Shown: one piece after another, positions 53,317 through 61,909 of the stretch
Numbering within the stretch: position 1 is the first letter of the stretch
How the letters are laid out: each line of letters begins with the position of its first letter
NCBI RefSeq assembly: GCF_000425345.1
Contig: NZ_AUDG01000019.1
Coordinates: 1 to 64,000, forward strand
Direction: 5' to 3'
Length of the DNA stretch: 64,000 nucleotides
Source of the DNA: Rheinheimera baltica DSM 14885
Lineage (GTDB): Bacteria > Pseudomonadota > Gammaproteobacteria > Enterobacterales > Alteromonadaceae
Notes under the pieces: model-generated
Told to the model about the DNA's origin: nothing
Databases searched by the model: none
Seen by the model: the letters and a program-made list of their open reading frames with translations, nothing else
Made by a program: the position numbers and the translations under genes

Positions 53317-54486
53317 TTGATTACTTATATCAATGTTGTCGTTTGGGTGTTTTTAATGTTCTGTTTATCTGCGTGTTCTAGCACCGGTAAGCTAACCCTG
53401 CAGGAACCAACATTACCTTACTCAGATTTACTTGCCCAGGTACACTCAGACGTGCCAAGTGTGCAAGACATTTTTAGTCTTACCATTGAGCAAGAGCAAG
53501 AGTTTTTAGCTTATTTTCATGCGCCTGAGCATCAAGACCTGGCTGGGCGTAAAAGGTTGTATAATTTTTTATCTCAGCACACTGCCTATTTTGATTACCA
53601 GGGACACAATTATACGGCGAGCCAAGCATACCGTCTTAAGGCCGGAAACTGTATTTCTTTAGCAGTATTAACTAAAGCTTTAGCTGATGTAGTGGGCGTA
53701 GATATAAAGTTTCAGAGCATTATTTCTGCGCCTGTATTTGACATGAAAAATAGCTATATGCTGTCATCTGATCATGTCAGAACGTTTTTATATGAATCGG
53801 ATTTTGTCTCTAAAAGGGGTAATAGTTATTTTTTACAACCTCTGCTCGTCATTGATTATCTGCCTGCAGCAGGCGGTATCGTAGGCGAGAATATTTCAGA
53901 AAAAACCTTTATCGCGATGTTTTATCGTAATTTAGCCGCTGATGCTTTGCTGAAAGAAAATTATCATCAGGCTTTAGCCTTGCTTAAAACTGCCCTTAGT
54001 TTTGATCCAACTTATGGCGCTGTGATTAATTTAGTCGCTATAACACATAGAAGACTAAACGAACCTGAACTGGCTGCAAAATTTTATGAATACGGCCTAC
54101 AAGTGTCAAATCGAAAAACGTCGCTTACCAGTAATTATGCTGTGCTAAAACAGCTGCAAGGTGATGAACACGGCGCAGAGCAGCTTCGACAATCACTTAG
54201 CCTGCAAGATGATAACGACCCTTATCTTTGGTATTTATTGGGCAAAACAGCAATAGAACAGCGGCATCCAGCTGATGCGGCGATCTATTTTAGTAAAGCT
54301 ATTGAGCGGGCCCCTTACATGCATGAATTGTATTTGGAGCTTGCAGTCGCACAATATCAAAATGAGCAACCTCAACGAGCCAGAAACACATTGGAACGTG
54401 CGGCGGAACTGGCTACGGCAAAGACAACGCAACAACGCTACTTTGCTAAACTTGACGCATTAAAACGCAGTGTCGAAGCGCATTAA
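53317..54486 (+). CDS. TPR-containing lipoprotein with transglutaminase-like domain
   Basis: A 389-residue protein with a lipobox (FCLSAC, lipidated cysteine about residue 20), a region of ~150 residues with a transglutaminase-like Cys in AGNCISLAVLTKALA, and about five TPR repeats (residues ~205-385: YHQALALLKTALSFDPTYGAV..., AAIYFSKAIERAPYMHELY). The start is a TTG at 53317, because the only ATG near the lipobox leaves too short a signal; the n-region has no Lys/Arg, which is odd. Probably an outer-membrane lipoprotein; function unknown. The next gene overlaps its 3' end. Confidence 0.75.
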   Translation: MITYINVVVWVFLMFCLSACSSTGKLTLQEPTLPYSDLLAQVHSDVPSVQDIFSLTIEQEQEFLAYFHAPEHQDLAGRKRLYNFLSQHTAYFDYQGHNYTASQAYRLKAGNCISLAVLTKALADVVGVDIKFQSIISAPVFDMKNSYMLSSDHVRTFLYESDFVSKRGNSYFLQPLLVIDYLPAAGGIVGENISEKTFIAMFYRNLAADALLKENYHQALALLKTALSFDPTYGAVINLVAITHRRLNEPELAAKFYEYGLQVSNRKTSLTSNYAVLKQLQGDEHGAEQLRQSLSLQDDNDPYLWYLLGKTAIEQRHPADAAIYFSKAIERAPYMHELYLELAVAQYQNEQPQRARNTLERAAELATAKTTQQRYFAKLDALKRSVEAH

Positions 54487-55387
54487 AATGCAGTGGATTA
54501 TTAGTATAGTTGGGTGCTTATTTATTTTTAGTGCTCAGGCGCAGCTACTAAAAGATATTCAAGAGTTAAGTGCTGACAACATGCAAGGTCGCAAAACAGG
54601 CTCTGATGGTACCGAACTGGCTCGGCAGTTTATTGCCCAACGTTTTGAAAAATTGCAGCTGGGCGCGTTTAATACGTCATACCTGCAAATGTTTAACTAT
54701 GGTTTTGGACAACATAAAACCGGCACTAATGTAGTGGGGTATCAGCGTGGTTGCACTTACCCAGAGCACTACATTGTGGTGACAGCACACTATGATCATT
54801 TGGGTAACGAAGGAAAAAACATATTTCATGGCGCTGACGATAACGCGTCTGGTGTTGCTGCACTGCTTGAGCTTGCATCAAGACTAAGTGAACGTTGTTC
54901 TGCTTATTCTTATATTTTTATTGCCACGGATGCAGAAGAAAACGGTTTGTATGGTAGTAAAGCTTTTGTATCTTCGCCGTCAGTTCCGTTGGGTAATATA
55001 ACGCTGAATCTTAATCTGGATATGATTGGTCGGCCAGACCGTCGCGGAAGGCTCTATCTTACAGGTGCAAAGCGTTACCCTGCGTTAATCGCACAGTTGG
55101 AACAGCAATTTAGCCATCTGCAGTATTTACCTCATCGAGGGCCTGGACAAGGCTTACGCAGCCTTCCTCGTTACGACTGGCCAAATGCCAGCGACCATGG
55201 TCCTTTTCACCGCGCCGGTATCCCTTATTTGTTTTTTGGCGGGCAAGATCACCGCGATTACCATACGCCTAACGATACGTGGCAGAATATTGAGCCAGAG
55301 TTTCTTGAGCAGGCAATGCAGGCTATCTGGCATACCGTGCAATGGCTTGAGCAACAAGCACCACAAAGCTTACAAGCCCCGAACTAA
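54470..55387 (+). CDS. M28-family metallopeptidase
   Basis: A 305-residue exported peptidase. The GTG at 54470 gives a normal basic n-region (MSKRIKMQWIISIVGCLFIFSAQA), while the ATG at 54488 would start at MQWII; either is possible. Zinc-ligand motifs: VTAHYDHLG, GADDNASGV, ATDAEENGLYGS, NLDMIGR and HRDYHTPNDT, all present. It overlaps the upstream lipoprotein gene, suggesting an operon. No PA domain. Confidence 0.85.
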   Translation: MSKRIKMQWIISIVGCLFIFSAQAQLLKDIQELSADNMQGRKTGSDGTELARQFIAQRFEKLQLGAFNTSYLQMFNYGFGQHKTGTNVVGYQRGCTYPEHYIVVTAHYDHLGNEGKNIFHGADDNASGVAALLELASRLSERCSAYSYIFIATDAEENGLYGSKAFVSSPSVPLGNITLNLNLDMIGRPDRRGRLYLTGAKRYPALIAQLEQQFSHLQYLPHRGPGQGLRSLPRYDWPNASDHGPFHRAGIPYLFFGGQDHRDYHTPNDTWQNIEPEFLEQAMQAIWHTVQWLEQQAPQSLQAPN

Positions 55388-55403
55388 TCACCTTTCGAAA
55401 TAA

Positions 55404-56915
55404 TTACCAATTAAAACTCAGCTGATCCCGATGCGGCTTTGTTTTGCGTGTAACCGGCCGTTTGCGACTGGCGTGCCGCTGAAACACTGCGCGTTTTTGC
55501 TGTTGCCAGTGCTGACGATCAGTATTCAATAGCCAATCTTTCAATTTTGCTCTGGCATGTTGTTGTGCCTGGGTTAAGTCTACGATTGGGGCTGGGTAGT
55601 CTGTTTCGATAATACAACCATAACGTTGTTGTAGCTCTGCAGGCATCAACCAGGGCGTATGTAGCCAGCTGTTAGGAACGCGGCGAAGTTCAGGCAACCA
55701 TTGGCGAATAAAAACGCCCTCATTGTCTTTTAATTGGCTTTGTTTTATCGGGTTGTACATGCGGTTGGGGTTAATGCCCGTTGTGCCTGCCTGCATCTGA
55801 ATTTGGGGATAGTGAATGCCCGGCTCATAGTCGACAAAGCATTGAGCCAAATGCAGGGCAAGCGGCCGCCAATGCAGCCATAAATGATAGCTGGCAAACG
55901 CGACCAGCATAGCGCGGGCGCGAAAATGCAGCCAACCGGTTGCCAACAGGCAGCGCATTGCGGCATCAATAAGCGGGTAGCCTGTTTGCCCGCGTTGCCA
56001 CGCCAGAAAGTATGCCGGGGTAAAGTCTTGCTCACGCAAGCCGTCGAAGCCTCTGTGCATGTTAAAAAATTCTATTGCCGGTTCATCTTCTAGTTTCTGC
56101 ATAAAATGGCAGTGCCATCTAAGCCGGCTAAAAAAAGCCTGCAGGCCTTGTTGTTGGCGTATATTGGGGCTGCGCTTAATTGCGCTAAAACTTTGTTGCT
56201 GCAGCTGTCTAAGGCTAAGCTGACCATAACTAATATAAGGGCTAAGCCTGGAGCAGCTTTGTACTGCTTTGGCGGCAAAGGAAATATGCTGGCGATAGTT
56301 CATACTGCGCTGTGAAAGAAAACTATCAAAAGTAGCTTCTGCGTGAAACGGAACTTGTATTGGGTAACAAAGCGGCAGGTCATGCTTTCGGGTTGGCGCC
56401 ATGGCGGTTAAGTCCCATTCTGCGGCTGTTAAAAACGGGAGGCGTGAAACGGGAGGAGCAGTTGATGACTTTAACCATTGGTCTGCCAAATTAAACCAAT
56501 TGTCCCTATTGGCCAAATGACGAAATACCGCAAACTGACGAAATTGCTGCCAGGGTATCTGTAATTGCTGCAACAGGCGGCTTACAGCAATGTCACGCTG
56601 ATAGGTCCAAAGATTACCAGTTTCTTCATGGCTAAATACCTGGGTTATAGCATATTGCTGGCACAGTTTACGCAGCACTAAAGTTGCCGGGCCTTTTACC
56701 ACTAACAGTGGCTGGCCTAATGCGGTTAATTGCTGATTTAACTGCTCAAGTGCAGGGCTGATGAACTGCCAATGCCGCAAAGAAACGTCAGGCTGTTGCC
56801 AGTAATCTGGTTCAATAATATAAACCGGCAATACCAGCCCAAGCTTCGCCGCGTGCCATAGCGGTTGGTGGTCTTCAATACGTAAATCCCGCTTAAACCA
56901 TACCAGCGTTGTCAT
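55404..56915 (-). CDS. Photolyase/cryptochrome family protein, class I-like
   Basis: A 503-residue flavoprotein with an N-terminal photolyase domain (MTTLVWFKRDLRIEDHQPL) and a C-terminal FAD-binding domain (GQTGYPLIDAAMRCLLATGWLHFRARAMLVAF, FVDYEPGIHYPQIQMQAGTTGINPNRMYNPIKQSQ). The TGYPLIDAAMR motif and the aromatic FAD/antenna region fit the class I-like photolyase group, but the exact subclass (CPD repair or cryptochrome) is uncertain. Third gene of a three-photolyase operon, overlapping the CRY-DASH gene by 4 bp. Confidence 0.85.
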   Translation of the reverse strand: MTTLVWFKRDLRIEDHQPLWHAAKLGLVLPVYIIEPDYWQQPDVSLRHWQFISPALEQLNQQLTALGQPLLVVKGPATLVLRKLCQQYAITQVFSHEETGNLWTYQRDIAVSRLLQQLQIPWQQFRQFAVFRHLANRDNWFNLADQWLKSSTAPPVSRLPFLTAAEWDLTAMAPTRKHDLPLCYPIQVPFHAEATFDSFLSQRSMNYRQHISFAAKAVQSCSRLSPYISYGQLSLRQLQQQSFSAIKRSPNIRQQQGLQAFFSRLRWHCHFMQKLEDEPAIEFFNMHRGFDGLREQDFTPAYFLAWQRGQTGYPLIDAAMRCLLATGWLHFRARAMLVAFASYHLWLHWRPLALHLAQCFVDYEPGIHYPQIQMQAGTTGINPNRMYNPIKQSQLKDNEGVFIRQWLPELRRVPNSWLHTPWLMPAELQQRYGCIIETDYPAPIVDLTQAQQHARAKLKDWLLNTDRQHWQQQKRAVFQRHASRKRPVTRKTKPHRDQLSFNW

Positions 56916-58285
56916 GGGGTGGAACTTGCTGGTTGTAGTTTTGCCAGCCAGTGATGCCAGTGCTCAGGGCTTTGGAATTGCTGACTAGGTTGGTGAGCTA
57001 AACTGCCACTTAAAGTGATCTCCGGTAGCATTGCGCGTACAAAGCTGCCATCAGGGTCATAGTGAAGGGCTTGTTTTATAACATTAAATTGTCGTTCTGC
57101 TGCATTGCCACTGCCAGCAATATATGCCCAGTTTCCCCAATTGCTGGCGCAGTCATAATCCAGTAAACGTTGTTCAAAATAGGCAGCGCCAAGCCGCCAG
57201 TCTACTCCCAGATCATGTACTAAAAAGCTGGCAACGTTTTGTCTGCCGCGGTTGCTCATTAAGCCGGTTTGGTTAAGCAAGCGCATATTGGCATCTATAA
57301 AAGGAACCCCGGTACTGGCTTGACACCAATTCTCAAAACGCTTCAATTGCGCGGCATTGAGTTTAGGCTTGTTAAAATCGATGGCTCCTTTAATCGCGCC
57401 CTTGCTAAACCAACGCGCGCCGTATTTTCTAAACTGCCAGCGGAAGAACTCACGCCACAGTAGTTCGAATTTAAGCCAGTAAGTAGAGTCGTTGGCGGTT
57501 ACGCTGTGCTCAAACGCAATAATTTGTTGCCAAGCCCAGCGCACAGACAAGGTGCCTAATGCCAGTGGTGCCGACAAAAAGCTCGCATAGTGCTCACCAT
57601 AAAGCTGATTACGTGTTTCCTTGTAATGGCGTACATGTTGTTGCTGCCAAATGTATTGCGTAAAGTGGGTTGTTGCCGATTGCTCTAGTGCGCTAAAGTT
57701 TTTGTCGGTAGCCGCATACTGATGATACAGCTGGTTAAATGGAGGATTAAATACCTCGCACTGTGCAATTGACAGCCACGCACTTGATGACACGCTATGG
57801 TCTGACGGCGCGCTTACTTCAAGCAAGGGTTCGCGTTGTTTACGAAACGGTGTAAAAGTATTTGGTAAGGAATCCATTTGCGGGCGCAGCCCATCGCCAA
57901 GTAACGAGTTACAGTCTAAAAGGGTAACGCTAAGATAGGGTTTAAGCTGCTGTAATGCAGAGTACTCATTGAAGCCAACAGGCTCGGCAGCATAGAGGCT
58001 GGTAGCGCCAAGTTGTTGTTGCAGGCGACGAATACACTCTTTGATGTTGCCAACACAGACAATAAGCCCGATATGCTGGCTAGCTAACTGGCGCTTTAAT
58101 GCTGCAATTGCCTCGAGCTGTTGCTGTAACCGACGTAAATTCGCGCGCGCTACGCCATACTGAGAAGCGAAAAAAGCCTTTTCATCTAACACGAGTACAG
58201 CAACTTTAGGGCCTACTTCCAGTTGTAGCAGTGGGTTGTCATGCCAGCGCAATGTCTCGTTTAGCAGTATTATGTTCAGGCTCAT
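56912..58285 (-). CDS. CRY-DASH cryptochrome
   Basis: A 457-residue DASH-type cryptochrome: NTFTPFRKQREP, ETRNQLYGEHYASFLSAPLALGTLSVRWAWQQI, LWREFFRWQFRKYG, GVPFIDANMRLLNQTGLMSNRGRQNVASFLVHDLGVDWRLGAAYFEQRLLDYDCASNWGNW. Such proteins repair CPD lesions in single-stranded DNA or act as light sensors. The N-terminus (NIILLNETLRWHDN) departs from the usual FRNDLR motif. Middle gene of the operon, overlapping both neighbours by 4 bp. Confidence 0.92.
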   Translation of the reverse strand: MSLNIILLNETLRWHDNPLLQLEVGPKVAVLVLDEKAFFASQYGVARANLRRLQQQLEAIAALKRQLASQHIGLIVCVGNIKECIRRLQQQLGATSLYAAEPVGFNEYSALQQLKPYLSVTLLDCNSLLGDGLRPQMDSLPNTFTPFRKQREPLLEVSAPSDHSVSSSAWLSIAQCEVFNPPFNQLYHQYAATDKNFSALEQSATTHFTQYIWQQQHVRHYKETRNQLYGEHYASFLSAPLALGTLSVRWAWQQIIAFEHSVTANDSTYWLKFELLWREFFRWQFRKYGARWFSKGAIKGAIDFNKPKLNAAQLKRFENWCQASTGVPFIDANMRLLNQTGLMSNRGRQNVASFLVHDLGVDWRLGAAYFEQRLLDYDCASNWGNWAYIAGSGNAAERQFNVIKQALHYDPDGSFVRAMLPEITLSGSLAHQPSQQFQSPEHWHHWLAKLQPASSTP

Positions 58286-59802
58286 AGCTGCTCCAAATGA
58301 ATAAGTGTATGTTCCGCTTTGGCTAGAATTGCGTTCTGGTCTGCTTCACTTCGCCGGCGCCAGTTGGCATAGGCCAATGCCAGACGCGGATTAGCGGCAA
58401 GCTGCTGCTCGTTACGGTGTAAGAAATGCCAATATAGGGCATTAAAGGGACAAGCTGCATCGCCGGTGGTGTCTTTCACTTTATAATGACAATGCTGGCA
58501 GTAGTTACTCATTCGGTTAATATAAGCGCCGCTTGCGGCATAGGGCTTTGATGCCATAACACCGCCGTCGGCAAAAAGCGCCATGCCAAGTGTGTTTGGC
58601 AGTTCTACCCATTCGTACGCATCGGCATATACCGCCAGATACCAGTCAGTCAGTTGTTTAACCGATAAACCTGCCAGTAAGGCGAAATTGCCGGTAATCA
58701 TTAAGCGATGAATATGATGCGAATAAGCATGTTCAATGGTGCTACTGATGGCCTGTTGCATGCAGCGCATCCGGGTTTTACCGTGCCAGTAAAACGCTGG
58801 CAATTCACGTGTCGCCTGCAGATAATTTTCTGTTGCGTAGCCTGGCATCAGCAACCAATATAGCCCCCTTACATACTCTCGCCAGCCAATAAGTTGGCGA
58901 ATAAACCCTTCGGCAGCATTTAATGGAACCGCACCACTGTGGTAAGCAGCAGCAACTTTGTTGCACATCCAGCGCACGTCTAACAGGCCGCAGTTTAAAT
59001 AAACTGAGCAAATGCTATGGAACAAGAAAGGTTGGTCTAACAACATTGCATCCTGATAATCGCCAAATCGTGGCAACTGCTGCTCAACAAAATGCATAAA
59101 AGCCAATCGGGCGTCTTTACCGGTTACCGCATAGCAAAAATTGTCTACTTCTCCCATGTTGTCTGGGAAGTGCTTTAGCACCAGCATTTTCACTTGTTCT
59201 GTAATGTCATCTGCAGAAAATGTCAGCGGCGCAATTTGCTGCATATCGCTTGGGCAGGCTTTGCGATTGTCCGCATCATAATTCCACTTTCCTCCTTCTG
59301 GTTGATCGTTTTGCATCAGCAAGCCGGTATAGCGGCGCATCTCGCGGTAAAAATATTCCATCCGTAGCTGTTTTTTACCGCTGGCCCATTGTGAAAAACG
59401 CGACAACGTGCAGATAAACCGGTCATCATCAAGCACCTGTACTGGTAGCGAAAAGTGTTGTGACCACTGATCTATTTCTTGCTGCAGCCGATATTCACCG
59501 CATTGCGTAATAACGACTTGCTCCAGAGAGGGGTGTTGCTGCAGAGCGGCACTTACGGCTGATGTCATGTTATTAACATTGCCGTACTGCAAATAATATA
59601 CAGACATGCCTTGTTGTTTAAGCACAGCAGCGAAGTGACGCATGGCACTAAAGAGTAATATTATTTTATGTTTGTGGTGCTTCACATAACAGGCTTCTTC
59701 GGCTACTTCTGCCAATAGAATTACGTCTTCAGGCTGAAGATGTTGCAAGCTGGATAAAGCCGGACTTAATTGATCGCCCAAAACAACAATGAGCTTTGGC
59801 AT
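58282..59802 (-). CDS. Iron-sulfur bacterial (6-4)-type photolyase (FeS-BCP)
   Basis: A 506-residue protein of the FeS-BCP group (prokaryotic (6-4) photolyases, PhrB/CryB). Four cysteines at C347, C435, C438 and C451 (RMRCMQQ; NYCQHCHYKVKDTTGDAAC) have spacing identical to the 4Fe4S cluster of Agrobacterium PhrB (88, 3 and 13 residues apart). It repairs pyrimidine(6-4)pyrimidone photoproducts. The start at 59802 (MPKLIVVLGDQLS) is the family start; an earlier TTG is unlikely. First gene of the three-photolyase operon. Confidence 0.92.
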   Translation of the reverse strand: MPKLIVVLGDQLSPALSSLQHLQPEDVILLAEVAEEACYVKHHKHKIILLFSAMRHFAAVLKQQGMSVYYLQYGNVNNMTSAVSAALQQHPSLEQVVITQCGEYRLQQEIDQWSQHFSLPVQVLDDDRFICTLSRFSQWASGKKQLRMEYFYREMRRYTGLLMQNDQPEGGKWNYDADNRKACPSDMQQIAPLTFSADDITEQVKMLVLKHFPDNMGEVDNFCYAVTGKDARLAFMHFVEQQLPRFGDYQDAMLLDQPFLFHSICSVYLNCGLLDVRWMCNKVAAAYHSGAVPLNAAEGFIRQLIGWREYVRGLYWLLMPGYATENYLQATRELPAFYWHGKTRMRCMQQAISSTIEHAYSHHIHRLMITGNFALLAGLSVKQLTDWYLAVYADAYEWVELPNTLGMALFADGGVMASKPYAASGAYINRMSNYCQHCHYKVKDTTGDAACPFNALYWHFLHRNEQQLAANPRLALAYANWRRRSEADQNAILAKAEHTLIHLEQL

Positions 59803-59927
59803 AGCGTTTACCAAATTGGAATTGTAACGCCAATACGGCGCTTTCTGCCATTGCGATCAGGGCATAGCCGAGACAAACTAATTTGTGTTATGTTGTCACA
59901 AAACCAGTTAATACAGGACTTGTTCTC

Positions 59928-60488
59928 ATGAGACTTTCATTACTGCCCAGTGTACTGATCATTGGTAGCTTGTTGTATTGTTCTGTTGCAGGCGCGCATG
60001 ATGCAGAGCACGACCATGGCAACCATGAGGAAGATATTACGGCCTTAGGTGCACATGTTCATGGTAAAGCCGTGTTAACACTGGTGCTTGAGGGCAATGA
60101 AATGCAGCTGGCTTTTCAATCTGCTGCGCAAAGTATTGTTGGCTTTGAACACAAGGCGCAAAGCAACGAAGAAAAGCAAGAGGTGGCTGCAGCCATTGCG
60201 GTCTTTAGTCAGGCAGAGTGGTTTAGCCTTAACGCTGATGCAAACTGCGAGCTGGCGCAGGCTGATGCGAGCACCGATTTGACCGAGCTTCATGCCAATA
60301 CAGGACACGCCGATTTTTATGCCAACTATCAACTTTTGTGTCAGCGGCCAGCAAGGCTAAATGAATTACAATTATCCATATTTAGTTTAGTGCCGGCGCT
60401 GGAGCAAATTGATGTGCAATGGATTATTAACGGCAAGCAAGGGGCTTCAAAAGCGTCTCTTGGTAGCAGTACAATAAATTTTCGCTAA
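59928..60488 (+). CDS. zrgA: Zinc-uptake-associated protein ZrgA (DUF2796)
   Basis: A 186-residue periplasmic protein with a signal peptide (MRLSLLPSVLIIGSLLYCSVAGA) followed by a His/Asp/Glu-rich stretch (HDAEHDHGNHEED) and HVHGKAVLTL, typical of ZrgA/DUF2796 zinc-binding proteins. The ATG at 59928 starts the signal peptide; a longer frame from 59883 adds residues that do not. A 19-bp dyad TTGTG-N9-CACAA (59883-59901) upstream could be a regulator site, possibly Zur, but it matches the Zur consensus poorly. The DUF3299 gene and ABC genes follow. Confidence 0.85.
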   Translation: MRLSLLPSVLIIGSLLYCSVAGAHDAEHDHGNHEEDITALGAHVHGKAVLTLVLEGNEMQLAFQSAAQSIVGFEHKAQSNEEKQEVAAAIAVFSQAEWFSLNADANCELAQADASTDLTELHANTGHADFYANYQLLCQRPARLNELQLSIFSLVPALEQIDVQWIINGKQGASKASLGSSTINFR

Positions 60489-60543
60489 TACAGTACGTTA
60501 TACCAGTACGTTTCGTTTATGTTGGTTTAAACGAAACAAAAGT

Positions 60544-60584
60544 GGCAGCTTGATATCATGATGATTATCTAAGCTGCCGTTTTT
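60544..60584. terminator. Terminator between convergent zrgA and DUF3299 genes
   Basis: Perfect 8-bp stem GGCAGCTT (60544-60551) / AAGCTGCC (60571-60578) with a 19-base loop, then a T-run at 60580-60584 on the plus strand. A smaller dyad GTTTCGTTTA...TAAACGAAAC lies just before it. It may end both convergent transcripts. Confidence 0.7.
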
Positions 60585-60585
60585 A

Positions 60586-61146
60586 TTAGTAGGTGTACTC
60601 TTCAATCGTGTCTGCTTTGATGCTGTATGCTGACTGGCCCAAATCGTGTGTCATCACTTCCGTTGTTAGAGTGCCGCTAATCCAAAACGGTGAATAAATC
60701 ATATCGGCTTTTAAATTCTTCGCGCCACTTACAAAAATAATTTGGTTTGGTGGCGGTGGCGGCACGTGAATGCAGGCACCAAAATAAGGTACCAAAAAGA
60801 AGCTGGTGACATTTTGCTCGCTATCAAACTCTAGCGGTACAATAAAACCCGGTACCCTAACCTTAGTGTTATTGTACTTTTCCACTACCTTGGCGGAGCT
60901 TAGGATTTGTTGCCATTGCTGTGCAGCTGGGTCATCGCCCTGATAGTTATCATCAAACGGCGACGGCTGACTATAGTCATGCTGCACTTCTGGCATTTGT
61001 TGTAATGCTTTTAAATCTTCTTCTGGCATTAAGTCTGTCCACTCAATGGTTGTTACTTCGGCAGCACTTACTGAGCCAGGCAAAACAGCAGATGATATGG
61101 ATGCGACCAGTGTCAAATATAACGCAACAGATAACGTCTTCAGCAT
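60586..61146 (-). CDS. DUF3299 exported protein (zinc-cluster partner)
   Basis: A 186-residue protein with a signal peptide (MLKTLSVALYLTLVASISSAVLPGSVSA) and a DUF3299 domain: RVPGFIVPLEFD, FFLVPYFGACIHVPPPPPNQIIFV. It is divergent from the ABC genes and convergent with zrgA. DUF3299 proteins often co-occur with ZrgA and this ABC type, so it is likely part of the same metal system; its reaction is unknown. Confidence 0.85.
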   Translation of the reverse strand: MLKTLSVALYLTLVASISSAVLPGSVSAAEVTTIEWTDLMPEEDLKALQQMPEVQHDYSQPSPFDDNYQGDDPAAQQWQQILSSAKVVEKYNNTKVRVPGFIVPLEFDSEQNVTSFFLVPYFGACIHVPPPPPNQIIFVSGAKNLKADMIYSPFWISGTLTTEVMTHDLGQSAYSIKADTIEEYTY

Positions 61147-61198
61147 TGGAGCTTACTCCCCTAAATTGGCATAATGGCTAAAACGCCAACATAATAAC

Positions 61199-61909
61199 AT
61201 GACACTGAGGGCGCCTGTGACCGACAAGCCGAAAATTCCTGCCATTGAGCTCAAACAGCTGCTGTTTTTTTACCAAGCGGGTGGCTGGCAATTATCTTTA
61301 CCTGAACTGACATTACAAAGTGGCCAACATTTATTTGTTCGAGGTGCGTCGGGGAGTGGTAAAACAACCTTACTCAATTTGCTATGTGGTATTACTAAGC
61401 CGGTGAGTGGTGAGCTGAATGTCAACGGCCAACCGCTGCATACATTATCTAGCCGCGCCCGTGATAATCTGCGGGCAAAACATATTGGCGTGGTGTTCCA
61501 GCAACTTAACCTTATTCCGTATTTGTCGGTAATGGACAACGCATTATTGAGTAACCATTTTGCTGGTATACAAAAATCTGAAGTACAACCGCGGGCTACC
61601 ACATTACTTAACCGGCTGGGTTTATCGCCGGAGTTGTGGCACCAGGCAGCTACTACTTTAAGTGTTGGGCAGCAGCAACGTGTTGCTATTGCCAGAGCTT
61701 TATTACCCAAGCCAACCTTGTTAATAGCAGATGAGCCGACATCGGCACTGGATAGTGATAATCGAGACACCTTTATGCGGTTGATGTTGGCAGAAGCTGA
61801 CAGTAATGGCTGTACCGTGATCTTTGTCAGTCATGATCAAAGTTTGATGCAATACTTCAATAGCTACCTGGATATGCAGCAGTTAGCTCAGGGGGTTAAG
61901 CCATGTTGA
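61199..61909 (+). CDS. ABC transporter ATP-binding protein (zinc cluster)
   Basis: A 236-residue ATPase of the LolD/MacB group: Walker A RGASGSGKTT, Q-loop VVFQQLNLIPYL, a signature LSVGQQQRVAIARAL (SVGQ instead of SGGQ), Walker B TLLIADEPTSALD, H-loop VSHD. It overlaps the permease gene by 7 bp. In Vibrio the ZrgABCDE cluster pairs such an ATPase and permease with ZrgA; the role here is by analogy. Confidence 0.88.
   Translation: MTLRAPVTDKPKIPAIELKQLLFFYQAGGWQLSLPELTLQSGQHLFVRGASGSGKTTLLNLLCGITKPVSGELNVNGQPLHTLSSRARDNLRAKHIGVVFQQLNLIPYLSVMDNALLSNHFAGIQKSEVQPRATTLLNRLGLSPELWHQAATTLSVGQQQRVAIARALLPKPTLLIADEPTSALDSDNRDTFMRLMLAEADSNGCTVIFVSHDQSLMQYFNSYLDMQQLAQGVKPC

Noticed and set aside
58805-59011. 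68-residue frame inside the FeS-BCP photolyase gene
   Set aside because: Same-strand alternative frame with no ribosome binding site; the photolyase frame is unambiguous.
59883-59901. Dyad TTGTG-N9-CACAA as a Zur box
   Set aside because: It lacks the long A/T-rich arms of known gammaproteobacterial Zur sites; kept only as a weak note under zrgA and in the findings.
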